Shown here: piece after piece, positions 23,076 through 35,976 of the stretch | How positions within the stretch are numbered: the first letter of the stretch is position 1 | Layout: each line of letters starts with the position of its first letter | NCBI GenBank assembly: GCA_010645155.1 | Contig: CM021317.1 | Coordinates: 5,655,123 to 5,719,122 of the forward strand | Source of the DNA: Tigriopus japonicus | Lineage: Eukaryota; Arthropoda; Copepoda; Harpacticoida; Harpacticidae | Direction of reading: 5' to 3' | DNA: 64,000 bases | Notes under the pieces: generated by a model | Database searches by the model: none | Told to the model about the DNA's origin: nothing | Seen by the model: the letters and a program-made list of their open reading frames with translations, nothing else | Made by a program: the position numbers and the translations under genes

Positions 23076-26000
23076 TCAAAACAATTGGACACGATGGTTT
23101 TCCCGATCAGCCACCAAAATGTTGCCGTTTTGGTTCACGGCAATGCCTTCCAAGCCCTTAAATTCGGCTTCACCCGATCCCCAACGGCCAAATAAGCGGA
23201 CAAATGTTCCATCCGGGTTGAAGATTTGGATCCTGTTGTTGCCACTATCAGCCACGTAAATGAATCCTTGGTCGTCCACAGCAACTCCCCTGTGAAAACA
23301 ATGAGACATTTTAAAAACAATGTCAAATAATTGCGATTATTGAAAGCTTGATTAATTACCTGGGGAACTTGAATTGCCCGACACTGGTGCCTTCAGTGCC
23401 AAATGTGGTCATGATCTTTCCGCTGATATCAAAGATTTGGATGCGATGGTTATTCGAATCCGACACGATGACTCGATTGGTGCTGCTCACTGCGATGTAA
23501 TGAGGATGCTCAAACTGGCCGGGTTGGGTGCCCAACGACCCAAATTTGCCCACGAAAGTGCCGTCTGACTGGAAAACCTGAACTCGGTGGTTTTCTTTAT
23601 CACAAACGTAGATGAATCCCAGAGCATCCGTGGTGATTCCCCAAGGGTAGCTGAATTTGCCGTCGCTCGAACCTTGACTACCGAAAGCCCGCAAGAATGT
23701 GCCACTGGGGTCAAAGATTTGAATTCGATGGTTGTAGCGATCAGCGATGATGTATTGCCCGATTCGATTCACGGCCACTCCTGCCAAGCAATCAAATTCA
23801 CCTTCACCGTTGCCGTAACACCCGAAACTGAAGCTGTAGGTGCCGTTTTCTTTGAACACTTGCACCCTGTGATTGGAAGAATCGGCCACCACAATCGAGT
23901 TGTTAGGCCCCACAGCAATACCACGAGGCCACGTGAACATGCCTGTCTGTCCTCCACGGCCTCCAAAAGTGAGTAGGGTGTCTTGGCGTTGTTGACTGGC
24001 TTGTGAGGACAAGGTTAGTGGATGCATGGCTGCCGCTCCTCGATCAATGGAACCGGATGAGGGCTCAGAACTGGAAGCTTTGGCAGATTTCTTGCCATAT
24101 TTACTCTTCAGGTATTTAGCCCAAGAACTCAAGGCATCATCCCCTTTAGTCTGACTACTTGGGGTGGCTACAGCTGCATTTGAGGCCCCTTGAGGCCCAC
24201 CACTGGCAGAGCCCGCTTTCAACATGTGACTGGAACGAGATCGCGCTAATTCGCCGCCAAATTTGGAAGTGAAAGGAGTGAGATGGCTTTGATCGTTCTC
24301 TTTGTCCTCATCAGCATCAGACTCGTCAGAAACGTCCAAACCCACCAAGGCCGAGCTTTTGCTTCGGGCCAAACGGCTTTGTCGATCTCGCAAGGCTGCA
24401 TACCGGGATCGACCACTTGGATATTGCGAGTCTCCTGCAATTGAGGGACTTTGGCTTCCTGAAGCTGTTGGTCCTCTAGATTGAGCCAAATATCGATCCA
24501 CAAGACTACCAGAAGGCTCTCGAGGCTTAGACCTTCGGCTAGTAATGGGATCTTCGACCGGATAACTGGGCCTCATGTACTCGTCTGTGGAATGAGCAAA
24601 TCGATCATAAGCCGGTGTGGCCATAACACTGCCCAAGGAAGCTCTGTTGAGTGTTGGAGCAACGGGTGTAGGATTGGATTGGTAGCTGGATGAGGATGGT
24701 TGGGGGATAACTGGTCTTTGGGGCGCAACGGGTTGGGGTTCCTCAATCTCTTCCTCCTCTTCCTCCTCCTCTTCGCTTTCGTCAGCTTCGTCCTCTTCGT
24801 CTTCCTCCTCTTCGCCTTCCTCTTCCTCATCCTCATCCTCTTCTTCCTCTTCGCCCTCTTCTTCGTCATCATAATATTCGTACTCTTCTTCATCATTAAC
24901 CTCTTCAGAGGTGGCCACAGCAGGTTCATTCAAAGTGCTAGTTGCTGGTGGAGGAACAGGGACCTCCGGTATTATTGGAGCCACAATACTTGGTCTTTGA
25001 GGCGGAACAATCGGCGAAGGTTGAGGCGTGGTGGCGAAGGTGACCAAGGGTTCGGGAGCGGCAGTGGGTGGTTCCACGACGGTTGAAGTCTGTCTAGCCT
25101 CCTTTTTCTCTTTCTCTTTGTTCTCTCGCTTGATCTTATCGATTTCATCCTCTTGAGGCAGAACTGGAGTGGCCGCTTGCTGAGATGGAGGTTTGGGGCG
25201 GACTTGAACGGGTGGAGGTGGAGGAGGGGGGTTGTCCTTGATTCGTTTGGCACGTATTTTTGCCATTTCCATTTCCTACGATAATATCGATCATTTTCTT
25301 TTCTTTTGCGCGTGAGCACACGGTAAAATTTTGCGAGTAACACGGACCATAAAAAGTTTTAAAGTGTTTGAAAGAAAGATGCAGAGTTGTTGTTTGGAAA
25401 TAAAGTTGACTTGTTTATTAGAATAGGAAATTGATCGAATCTAGAATATGAAAAAACAACAACCAAGGAAAGGAGCAAGCTTCAAAATCGTCTGGGAAGT
25501 GAGGTGGAGCGACCGTTAGCCTGCAACCAGAAGTGAATTCAAACTTGAATATCACAATTAACCAGGCACAGATGCACAATATTGAGTCGCAATTGTCTTT
25601 GTTCAAATGCTTGCTGATTCATTTCATTGTCCGGTCGTGTTACTCGCAAAAACAATCCATAGTTTCCCAACTTGAGCAAAACCCCTTCTTACCTTTAATC
25701 TTTGTATGATTCTGGACGAATCTGCCAATCTGATGCAACCACTCAGCGGTCCTCTCGAGGCATCCTCGGTGTCTAAAACGCGATTTCGTTTGCCAGCCTT
25801 GTCTTCCTCATTGGTCTCCGTTCGTCGGCTACTGGACGTAGATGTGGTGCCAAAATCATCGTCGTCGTCATTCCTCAAGAACCTTGAGCGGAAACGCCCA
25901 CCAGAGTTTCTATTTCGACTACCATCGTCCTCATCCTCATCGGCCAAATTGTACCGCCCAAAATTGGTGCGACTCTTGTTCTCATCGCGGGAATATCGCG

Positions 26001-27186
26001 TGTCCCCAAATCGCCGACGACTCGGAGGAGATCGCTCTCCGGCCTCTTCTCGACGTCGGAAATCGGCCACCAAACGGTGATCGCTTTTGGATCGGGACAA
26101 TCCGGTGCTTCGAGTGGAGAAATCGTCCTCAGGAGGAGCGATCTTGGTTTCGTGAAGCTTCAGATCGCCCAATTCGAGTATCTTTTTGGACAAGTCACTC
26201 ACACAGTCATGCGTGGTCAAGCGTATTCGCCGAGAGAACTCTTCGCTTCCCGCCCCAGCATCAAAATTGCGAATGAAGTCCATCATTTTCAAGAAGATCT
26301 CTTTGCAATCCATGAGCTCATTGTCGTCCCACTTGGTATCGTCTTCGAGATGTTTCTCCATCAAATCGGAATTGGACTGGATGTTGGTGAGTTCGAGTTC
26401 CAGGTTGACCTTGAGGTCCTTCAGCGTTTTCATTTCCGAGGTGAGATATTTCTCGACGTTGTTCTTGAGATGATCCGTTCGCTCTTTGATTGCGTTAGCG
26501 AGGCGTCTCTGGATCTCATCCACCTCCAAGAGAACCGAATTGGCGTTTTGGGTAAGCAAAGATTGGTTGCGCTCCACTTGTTCCAAGCAATCTTCCAGGC
26601 GATGCCAGCCTCGCTTGATCTGATTGTTAATTCTGCAGATCTCTCTCTTGAGAACGTCGCAGTGTGCATTTTTGCACTCATCACAAACTTTCTTGTCACA
26701 ATGTGCGCAATTGGAAACGTAGGCCTTTTCCGAACAAACGTTGCATCTGGACATAACCGCATCAGCATTTAAGTCTGGAAGCTCTCCTATAGAAAGGCAA
26801 AACATGGGTAGAGTCAAATCACAGGTTCTGCCAGTAATTTATACTGTCTATCATTCCAATCTCTCTACCTGTGATTTCTGAATGGAGTTCCAAAAACTTC
26901 TGCAGTGTGTAATTGGTGGGGAACATCTGGATTCCATCGTAGGGAATGCGGTGCTCTGCTCGACATTCTGGGCATTTCACCTATCAACCAATCAGGCCCA
27001 ATATTGGAACATTATTTCCACTTGGGGAAGCTAGAAACCAGTTCTGCTTACCTGTCGTTTCACGTAGTCCACAAGGCCTTCCATACAAGGCTCCATGCAA
27101 TATGAGTGCTGACATGGTAGAAGTTTAGGCGTTCGAAATCGATCCAGACAAATACAACAAGTAAGGAGCTGATCAAATTGCTCCAT
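23076..27186 (-). CDS. tn: TRIM-NHL protein, thin (abba) / TRIM32-like
   Basis: RING ubiquitin ligase with an NHL beta-propeller; fly thin maintains muscle sarcomeres. Five exons join in phase on the minus strand: 27186-27052, 26980-26869, 26786-25693, 25275-23360 and 23289-23076 (1156 residues). RING at about residues 10-57 (CCICLDRF, PCQHSYCMEPC, CPECRAEHRIPYDG). A B-box-like zinc finger at about 93-130 (CNVCSEKAYVSNCAHCDKKV), then a coiled coil to about 260. The middle is an Arg/Ser-rich disordered region, a polyproline run and an extreme Glu/Asp tract at about 575-628. Six NHL repeats (GxxGxxxGxFxxPxGIAV ... IVVADSxNHRVQVF) fill about 875-1156 to the stop. The RING exons are diagnostic for the thin/nhl-1 branch as I recall it; TRIM-NHL membership is certain, exact orthology somewhat less so. 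Confidence 0.92.
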
Positions 27187-30100
27187 GGTTCAACCGATCT
27201 CAAAGTCAGACTTTGTTCGACTGATGGCCTCGTTTTGCTTTTGTCCAACGACTTGGACCTGAGCCAAGCCGATATCCGTATCGTCATGATTATTTTCGGA
27301 AGGTTCGGTAAAACCCGCTTCTAGCTTGTTCTCCGAAAGTACTGATCCTTTCTCTACATACGTACATAGATGAGCAGCAACCTATGAGGTCTGTATTTAG
27401 GTAGCGTCCGTCTGCACACCGCACACACACAGTATTCGTACTCATGGCAATCTCTCGTGTGGCACAAAGACTTTCCCGGCCAAGGCTTCTTCACATCATG
27501 AGCATAGGAACTGGAAATGACTTTCTCCTTTACTAGACAAATCGGGCGTTTCCTCAACGAAGAAGAGACAATTTGCCCCCTTCAAGTTGTGGCTCAAGCC
27601 TTGATCAAACTGACGTTCAAAACATGACGTACTCATCGCAAATTGGGATGCAATTCGTCATGGGAACTTCCGAAAAGGTCTTCTGTTACACTCAAGGCTT
27701 TAATTTAGTAGGGATGAATAGATATATTTCTTGCTAATGATCATGTTACTTATGAACTAAATTGGATCAATTTTTTACGTTCAAATCCAAACTGTCTGCA
27801 AGAGTTGGCCCAATTTCATGCAACTTCAGGTACAAGGACGAGATATTGACCTTGGACTCATAGACTTTTGTGAGTTTCAACGATCTAACATTTTTGGGGC
27901 AATAGTTTCTGACCTTGTGTGAAATGTCTTCTTGTTTCAAATTGCTTTTTCTTGTTGATGAGCCAAGGTTTGTAAGGAAATATTGTTTGACCAAAAACAA
28001 TTAAATTTTAATCTTGTATTTCCGCGGTAGTCCTTCTAACATTATGAAAAATAATCATTAATTTTAGGACAACTTGACCAATGACAAGTCGAGTTGACAA
28101 GACGTCTGCTTTTTTTAAATTGACACTTTTCTTCCAAATTCAATGACATCTTTCAATAAAGGCATTCGTGACCTACAATTTTTTTTACTACACCGCATTT
28201 TTGGGAAGTGGGAAACAACTACGACGAATCTTACGTCAAAGACAGGCAAAATATCATTCCAGGGTATTCACTAATTGACCCATGCATTCTTATTAAATTT
28301 CATCAAAATAGTTATCATTATTTATCACTCAATAGATTACAATCAATGTGCGGGTGTGACGTACTAACAAATAAAGTCCTTGTCTTTTCCACTTTATTTG
28401 AGTCTTTATTTGTCATTCATTCATCCAATATAAACGTGTATCTATGTATTTAATGACACACTCTCTCCACTTCAGTTTTTTATCATTTCCTTGGTTGCAC
28501 CATCATCATGCACTCACATTAGCTTGTTGCTTGAATTCATGAGTGAATCCAAAGCAAACATATTTCGAATTCAGAAACCGCAACGTGCGTGCACTGCCCT
28601 GTCTGTTTTTAAAAGTATATATTGGGCGGACCAAGTGTGCTTCTATGAAAAGGGTTCGTTGCAAGGGTAAGATTTCTAAATTTTGACATAGAACTAAACT
28701 GTGCTGTAATTGTAGCATGAAGAAGATCAAACGTTTTATTTGACCGCTTGTTCAGGTGAAGTTTCAATTTCATTTTCAGTAACTAAATGTAGTTTCTTTT
28801 TCTACACTCTTTCAAAAAAAGTCTCAGTTTTTAAGGGTCAGATTTTCGAAAAATGTTGCATTCAAGAGCAATGGCATGGTTAATGTTTGTTTAGAATTAT
28901 TGCAAAGTAATTTAAAAGCAAATGGAGAAATTGGAAGCCTTCAATCAAACAAATTATTTGCTTTTAGGTTTAGTTGCCCTAGGAACCGATCTTCTCTGGC
29001 CATCTTGTTATTCAATGTCTGGCATTCCTGATTCAAAAGTTCGGAAGAGCCCCTTCAATTTATGTAGCAAAATTTTAGATAAAGACAACAAAACATACTT
29101 TTTTGCAAAAAATGTCAAGAATTGCTATTCCAACTTCAAGATGTGCAGATGAGAAAGGAATTGTTGCAATGACCAGGCCGAAATCTTCGTTTAGCTACCT
29201 TTCACGCTCATGAGAAACACATGTCTTCCGAACTTTTTTCCGGTCAAAATGATGACATCACTAGTAATTCCTGCCATAGAGAAAACTAAGGGGTTATCTA
29301 GCAACAATTTTTCTTTTATACTTCACAAAAATGAAAATATTGTCAAGTTAGACCTCGATTCCGTTAATCAGGCATCATTAAACAGGCATCATTTCTGAAG
29401 CATCGCACGATTATTGCAGAAAAAATGACATCAAAATCAGCTTCCGAATTAGAGATTGAACTATGTATTGTTATTTGGACCTATTAAAAAACCCAGAGTG
29501 GGTCCCTCCCTACACAAGTCAAATTGCACTCTTAAAACGTATTCAAGGAGAACGATTTTTCGCAATAAAGATGATAAAAATTGGATATTTTGTATTTTAG
29601 GAATACTTCAGCCTTAAGTTCAAGAAGTGCATGAAAAAAGCAAACGAGAGAGGAAACGGGGAAGAATGCAGTATACAGTTGTAAAGATAATACAGAAAGT
29701 GATTGGGTTCTTAATTTAAAATCGAGTTTTATCAAAAATGATACGAGCCAACAAAAAGTAAAATTTAAGGTAGTACAATGATGATTCTGTCAATTTAATC
29801 ATGGGCATTGAAGAACATCTAAAACAACTTGAACTTTGCGTTGCTAGCCTGTCACCACGATCAACTAAAAACAAAACTAGGAACACCTCATTTATAATGT
29901 GTACTTTTAAGCAAAAAATAATGGTTAACCGTTGTCGGTTACCAAATAGCGAAAAAAATCTGACAAGAAAGTGCCTTCCTTGGAAGTGAAATGCTTTTCT
30001 TGTACATTATAACAACTCGTTTCGTTTTGCTTGCGATTTATCAATCAATTGAAATGGATTTTGAAAGCCGAAAAGATGCACCTGAAACAAGTCATTTTCC

Positions 30101-30364
30101 AGATTACAAGGTCCACAACAGAGGAAAACCATTAAAAAAGTTTAAGAAAGTTTTTAGGTGAGAATCAAAATAATTTGGCTCAAAAATAACGACACCAAAA
30201 AGCAACCTTGTCGATGTCCATTTAGATATCATTGATTATAATTCAATTTTCTCAATAATATACAATGAAATTATGCTAATGGTAAATTTAATGTGCTTTC
30301 CTTCTCGTAAAAAATGTATTCAAGCGAAATTTTTGGTCGTGTTTTAATATTAACTTGAATCAAT
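27187..30364. other. Intergenic spacer upstream of thin
   Basis: AT-rich DNA likely containing the thin promoter and leader at its left edge. A CACACACACAG run lies near 27421-27432. A short direct repeat CAGGCATCATT occurs twice at 29370-29393. Open frames are short and lack protein features. Confidence 0.3.
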
Positions 30365-30600
30365 AAGGGGAGCTCAGTAAACATCAGCTGGGCCTGTTTG
30401 TTTACTCCGTAGCACCGTCGTGGCCTCTGGTGTCTCATTGCTTCACTAAAGTTCTACGATTGCATCTCAGTCTCGACTGTTTGTTGCGGAGCAACTAACC
30501 TTTTGAAATACGAAAGAACAGAATCACCAGAAAAGGGCGGCGCAACACTGCGGAGCACAATATCAACAACCTTTTTTCTCACTGTACTTATCCAATTAAA
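30365..30600 (+). repeat. 240-bp dispersed repeat, copy 1
   Basis: Begins AGCTCAGTAAACATCAGCTG and continues through TGTTTGTTTAC, GTGGCCTCTGGTG and GCGGCGCAACAC to about TTTCTCACTGT. The same order of blocks occurs at 42030-42282 (same strand) and inverted at 32505-32730. GTAAACA and TGTTTAC near its start can form a short hairpin. Confidence 0.8.
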
Positions 30601-31267
30601 AATGTCACCAAAACTCCCTGATCAGTGCCTCTTGTGGTCAAATTGAAACATAGTTGCCATTGCAGGGCTGCCAGGTAATTGGAGACCAAAAACGCCAGAT
30701 CAACCTGTCAAAAACGTCAGATATTGAAATTCGCCGGCAGATTTTTTTCAAAAAAACGCCAGAATAACGCCTGATTCCAGTTCCTTCATTATGAATTTGT
30801 TCTAGAGCAGACATATCATGTAATAACCTTTCATCAATAAAGATAGGTGAGTTGAACTTATCAAGCATCCTTTGGGTTGATGCAGTTTGATAAGGCACAT
30901 TTTCGCACACATTTGCTCTCATTTAGATAGAATGAGACTTTGAATTTGAGTTTATCAGTAAGACCAAATAAGACAAAAAATAAAGCAAACCACCATCATA
31001 TTCAAGCTAATAATCAGGAGTGTGAAACTTTCGATAGGTTTTGTACCCAAAAAATGTTGCTTTTGTAAGTAGTTGAAATATTTGGAAATTTTGTGTATTA
31101 GTTGTTTGGCCTTTTACCCAAATATTTACAAAGTTTGATTTTTTGTCATTTCTTGCACTTCAATAGACATGTTTTACCCAACAGAAACACGCAAAATCGT
31201 ATTTTTTAAAGCTTTTTTGTATTTCCTTAAACACTCTTCAGTTTCTTTGACGTTTGAGTTTGTCACT

Positions 31268-32207
31268 GCAAGATCATGGTCTTTTGCTCGATCAACTCAA
31301 AGAGTTTGGGGTCCAAGGTAAGGTCCTGACTTGGATTGATAGTTTAAATAATGAGCAAAAGGAAGCAGATAGTTAAAGTTGAAGGATCTTTTAGCGGCAT
31401 GTATGATGTCAAGTCAGGTGTTCCGCATGGTTCATTTTTAGGTCCGCTCTTGTTTTTTCTCTTTATTGCTCCTCTCCAGAAGTTTAGAACAAAAGTCAAT
31501 ATTCCTTCATATGCTGATGACACAAAATTAGTTTGTGGAAGGAACAGTCAGGACTCAAAATGTTTAGTTGAGGACTTGGAGAAAATCTACTCTTGGGTTG
31601 GCGAGAGTAACATGGCATTGAACGGGATGAAATTCCGCACAATGACGTATGGGGCGTCAAAATTAGATGTTCCGCTCAAAGACAATGGAGGTTGTGATAT
31701 TGAGCAGGTATCGTCCATGAGGGATTTGGGAGTTGTCGTCCAAGTTGATGGAAAGTTTGATGAGCATGTCCAGTTGAAAGTGGGGAAGGCATTTCAAACA
31801 TCTATCGCACTTTCAAGTCCAGAGATAGTATTATGATGCTAACTCTGAACAAGTCGATTGTTCAGCCGCATCTTGAATATGCCTCACCCATTTGGGCTCC
31901 AATGAGTTCAGCAGGTTTGCAAAAGGTCTAGCAGGTCCAAAGATGTTTTACTAGGAACATCACAGGAATGAGAGAGCTCTCGTATTGGGAGAGGCTCAAG
32001 AAATTAGGGCTGTACAGTACTCAGAGAAGGTATGAAAGGTATCTGATACTGTATGTTTTCAAGAGCATTCATGGGCTCTGTCCTAACCCAGGATTTGAGA
32101 TCAGTTGCAGCGATCGTAGAGGTTTTACGTGCGTTCTGAGAGCACCTCCAAATCCTAAGGAATCAAGGCTAGTTCCAACAATAAAGTCCTCCTCTCTTCT
32201 TTATCGG
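31268..32207 (+). mobile_element. Degenerate non-LTR retrotransposon (LINE) reverse-transcriptase relic
   Basis: Reverse-transcriptase fragment of a LINE. The open part (31351-31836) carries SGVPHGSFLGPLLFFLFIAP and the catalytic YADDT motif. Just upstream, DHGLLLDQLKEFG is readable in another frame, showing a frameshift near 31345. Downstream, IVQPHLEYASPIWAP and, after a TAG stop near 31930, RELSYWERLKKLGLYS are readable. These are the usual C-terminal motifs of Jockey/CR1-like elements. The copy runs into the assembly gap and has neither ORF1 nor the start of its ORF2, so it is dead. Confidence 0.85.
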
Positions 32208-32504
32208 NNNNNNNNNNNNNNNNNNNNNNNNNNNNNNNNNNNNNNNNNNNNNNNNNNNNNNNNNNNNNNNNNNNNNNNNNNNNNNNNNNNNNNNNNNNNN
32301 NNNNNNNNNNNNNNNNNNNNNNNNNNNNNNNNNNNNNNNNNNNNNNNNNNNNNNNNNNNNNNNNNNNNNNNNNNNNNNNNNNNNNNNNNNNNNNNNNNNN
32401 NNNNNNNNNNNNNNNNNNNNNNNNNNNNNNNNNNNNNNNNNNNNNNNNNNNNNNNNNNNNNNNNNNNNNNNNNNNNNNNNNNNNNNNNNNNNNNNNNNNN
32501 NNNN
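32208..32504. other. Assembly gap
   Basis: 297 undetermined bases (N). The gap falls exactly between the LINE relic and the inverted copy of the 240-bp repeat, so its content and true length are unknown. Confidence 0.99.
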
Positions 32505-32730
32505 GGTTGTTAATTTTGTACTCCGTAGTCTTGCGCCGCCCTTATGTGTTGCATCTGTTGTTTTCTAATCTGCGCTCGATCAAAAACTACGAACGTTCAG
32601 TTGCTTCGCGACAAATGATTAAGAACGTGATACAATCGTAAAATTTTAGTGAAGCAATGAGGCACCAGAGGCCACGACCGAGCTACGGGATAAACAAACA
32701 GGCCCAGCTGATGTTTACTGAGCTTGCCTA
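32505..32730 (-). repeat. 240-bp dispersed repeat, copy 2 (inverted)
   Basis: Reverse complement of the repeat at 30365-30600: it ends CAGCTGATGTTTACTGAGCT and contains CACCAGAGGCCACGACC and GCGCCGCC. The left edge is cut by the assembly gap. It differs from copy 1 by scattered substitutions and retains a GATCGAGCGCAGATT block (seen inverted) that copy 3 also has but copy 1 lacks. Confidence 0.8.
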
Positions 32731-35700
32731 ATTGAACCACCGAAATCAAAAGTTCACATCGTTCTCTATTTCTCTACTGATGCGACCAAATAATGTTTTG
32801 CAGCTAAGTGTTGCCACATTTGCCCTTATTTAGTCTATAGAGTTCTTAAAGCGCAACCAGTGAAATGGAAAAAAACGTGCAATCTTTGAGCTTTAATGCG
32901 CAAAATTTTTGTTCTTACGTGTCCAATTTACATTGAGAAGTCCGAAAATATGTCAAATGTTTGTGTCAGAGTGCAATATTTGGAGCTGTATAACTAGGGT
33001 GACCTCCCAGTCTTATGTACCGTGACCTCCCAGTCAGCTGCTCGTTAAAGGACCCATAAGTACAACACAGGCTGACTTCCAAGTAATAAATAAACATATA
33101 TTCTAGTTATAAAATGGCAACAGTTTTTATTTGGTCGCATCACGATATTTTTCTCACCCTTGGTGTTAAGATGCTTAGTGTTAGAATAGCCAGCCAGTCC
33201 AGTTTACCGTTGTTGAGGATGTCTGCGTTATCCATGTCTGTTCTCCTATGCATTTGAAAGGCAACGAAGTTACTTTTGGCTTTCTTTCAAATCTTCTAGA
33301 AATTCGTAGCTGTATGTGTTATATTTCTAACTTTAAATCTCAGCTAAATCAAACACTTAACAAAGTGAAAATAATCCTGCAGACAGCTGTGTAAAGAAGC
33401 TTTAAGTAACCCAAATTCGTATGTTTCATCTATGTTTGTGCCTAAACTTCGTTTTTGTGTTGTCTAATTGCAGCACATTTTAGAGTCGTTTAGGGATTTT
33501 GAAGGTCCAAGTCTGACTCAAAGACTCTGCCCATTCCTCAGGTAGACGGGCTGAACGAGGCCTTGGACTTCCCGCCCGGCCGGAAAATATTTTCATTTCC
33601 GGCAGTGACCAGCCAGAATGAATGTAAACAGCCTAAATAATTTTCTCATCCCTAAAGAATCTTCTATTAGAGGTCACATGGTGCGGAATATGATGGTTTT
33701 TAAGGGAGAACCTTTTTTTTATAATAATCTCGTCATTTTCGTTGTAGTGTAACAACTGTTGAAAAAGTGCAGGATAAAAACTGTTGAGCTGGTCACCGGG
33801 AAACCGATGACTTCGCCGATTCCGCCCAGCTCCATAGGCTGATTTCGGCTGATTTTAAGTTCAACATCAGGGTGACCTAAGTTTTGGTTGACACCCAGTC
33901 CTTAGAGCCTTTAAATGGAAAGCAAGTCTTTGATGATAAATACTCGTTTACTATGTTTGACAATTTTAACTGGTTTTCGGATTGCTAGATTTTTTAACAG
34001 GATTCAACGTTCATGCCGGACTTGAAATAGTATCACCGAGGATATTTTTCTGAAACAGTTTGAAAGTCGCATCAAACGGCTGACAACAATGTAGCTCAGA
34101 ATATGATACTGTTGGTTTTATTTAAAATCAAAATAGTGAGCTGTGACTCTTAATCAAATTTCTAGTCAAAATTAAAATTGCATCCACTCAACAGAATTCA
34201 AGGCCATGAATCACGCCCATGGCGCAATCCGCTGTGACTCCCCCGGTCACGCTCAAGCCATTCGGGCAGGATCCTGGCCACGCTGCTGGATGTGTTCCGT
34301 TCCTTGACTCCAACAGTGAAAATGTGTAGTGTTGGATCGAACCCAAAAAAGCTTGGGCTCGTCCGGTTTGGCTTACGGGAATAATATATTCTCTTCTTGG
34401 TTCCATATCTTCCCCACTCCATAATCAAATTGTTTGATTTAGAATGGACTAACCCATATGCCAAATTGATTTGTTGGCGAGAATTTTGAATATAACATTT
34501 TGGGCTTTGCTTGAAGGCAAGAACATGTACAATTTTATGGAAAACACAAATGCCCACAATTGTGTAATGATGGGTATGGGATGATGGTTGAATAAGGTTT
34601 GCGTTAGAATGTGTTGTTAAATCTTTTTACATTATTTGCGGATTTCAGAGTGCACTATAAAGGATTAGATCCCTTGAAAAAACAATAGGAACATATATAT
34701 TAACCATCAATGATAGCATAGAAAGGATATTGAATCTTTCAACAATTAGTGGACATGTCAAGAAACCCCATGAACATATCAGGGGTTTGTCTGGAAAATT
34801 GTTTTTCCTTAGCTTAAAACGTGATATTATTGACGAAGAGATCTAAATTAAATATTAATAAATTGCCCGTCAAATGCTGCATGAATTCAATCAAAAACCC
34901 TTCATACATTCATTCTTTCATTTATTTCCCACCCTGGCACGTATAAGTGTTTAAAGAGTTTTGGGTAAAAACCTAGCGAGTTCCTTTCCAATTTTTCAAA
35001 TGCGTTTGTATAACCAATTTGATCTACAGATTAAATTTACAAATGAAGGGTAGAAACTGAGGCCAGGGGAGCATGACAGAAAATTGAATTTCAAGCACAC
35101 CGTCGTGGGGTCGTTTCCAATGATTCCCCAAGCTTTTTCCGCTTAAAATTTCACTCTTGATGCAGTTTTGATTTCCCAACAAGAATGCTACAAAAAACGA
35201 GGTATAAGCAATCATAATCGGTTTTTCTTCTGTTATTTCTTGATTTAGTCGTAACTAGCGTCTCTAATCGTAACTATTGATTTTACCGCTTTCCGAAATA
35301 CCAAAGAACTTGAATAGCCTTATCAAAGTAATGAAACTATCTTTTTCTAATTCAAAAAAACGCTGTTCTTCAAAATCATCTCTCGAAAAGAGTAGGTCCT
35401 TATTCTTCTTCATGAGCTTTGCCAAAGCCAGTACCAGATTTTTTTTTAATTTTCCCGTCGTTCGAGTAACTTTTCTTCTAAAGCAGACTTTAAAGTTGCC
35501 GGCCATTAATTAACGCGTACTTTAACCCACTTTTTAAGGGATTTCATCGCCCAAAGACTCGACTCATCGGCCCGAACCTCCACTAAGCCCGGGCCGAAAT
35601 AGGGCCGTTGGGCCGCAATGTGAGTGCGTGGGTCCGCGTAGGTGCGTGTGTCTATCTTTCTGGCCGTTCTGTTGCGCCGCTCACGTTTGGTGGCCCACGT

Positions 35701-35829
35701 TGACTCGTTCTTTCTCTCTCTCTCTCTCCCTCTTTCTTTCTCGAGGAGTCCCGCTTGCTGGTTTTCGGTGGCCCGATTTTCGTCCCCATCCTATCTCCTT
35801 GGATTGATTCCACGCCCGATTGAACGACG
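32731..35829. other. Intergenic spacer upstream of eIF5A
   Basis: Mostly unremarkable. GTGACCTCCCAGTC occurs twice in tandem near 33000-33035. The last 250 bases are GC-richer and carry a pyrimidine tract (TCTCTC, about 35707-35745), a GAGA-type or TOP-like promoter context for the translation factor that follows. Confidence 0.4.
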
Positions 35830-35970
35830 GTAAGCACACGGCTCAGGGCCGCCAATCGCCGCATCCCCGGTCCATTCCTGTAGGGTGGGGCGTGCATATA
35901 TATTCCCTAGAGAGACGAGCCGAGCCACGCGTGAGGTGAAGATTACTGATTCGCGTTGTCTCCGTTTTAG
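35830..35970 (+). other. Intron in the 5' leader of eIF5A
   Basis: GTAAGC donor after GACG at 35829 and a TTTTAG acceptor ending at 35970, six bases before the eIF5A start codon. It implies a non-coding first exon ending at 35829. Inferred from splice consensus only. Confidence 0.55.
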
Positions 35971-35976
35971 CTCAAG

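Noticed and set aside
24700..25086. Hydrophobic plus-strand frame rich in Leu/Phe
   Set aside because: It is the antisense reading of the acidic tract of thin, not a membrane protein.
26077..26772. 231-codon plus-strand open frame
   Set aside because: Exactly antisense to the thin B-box and coiled-coil exon; a shadow of codon bias.
34188..34557. Overlapping minus-strand frames
   Set aside because: No start context, no domain, no flanking exons that fit.
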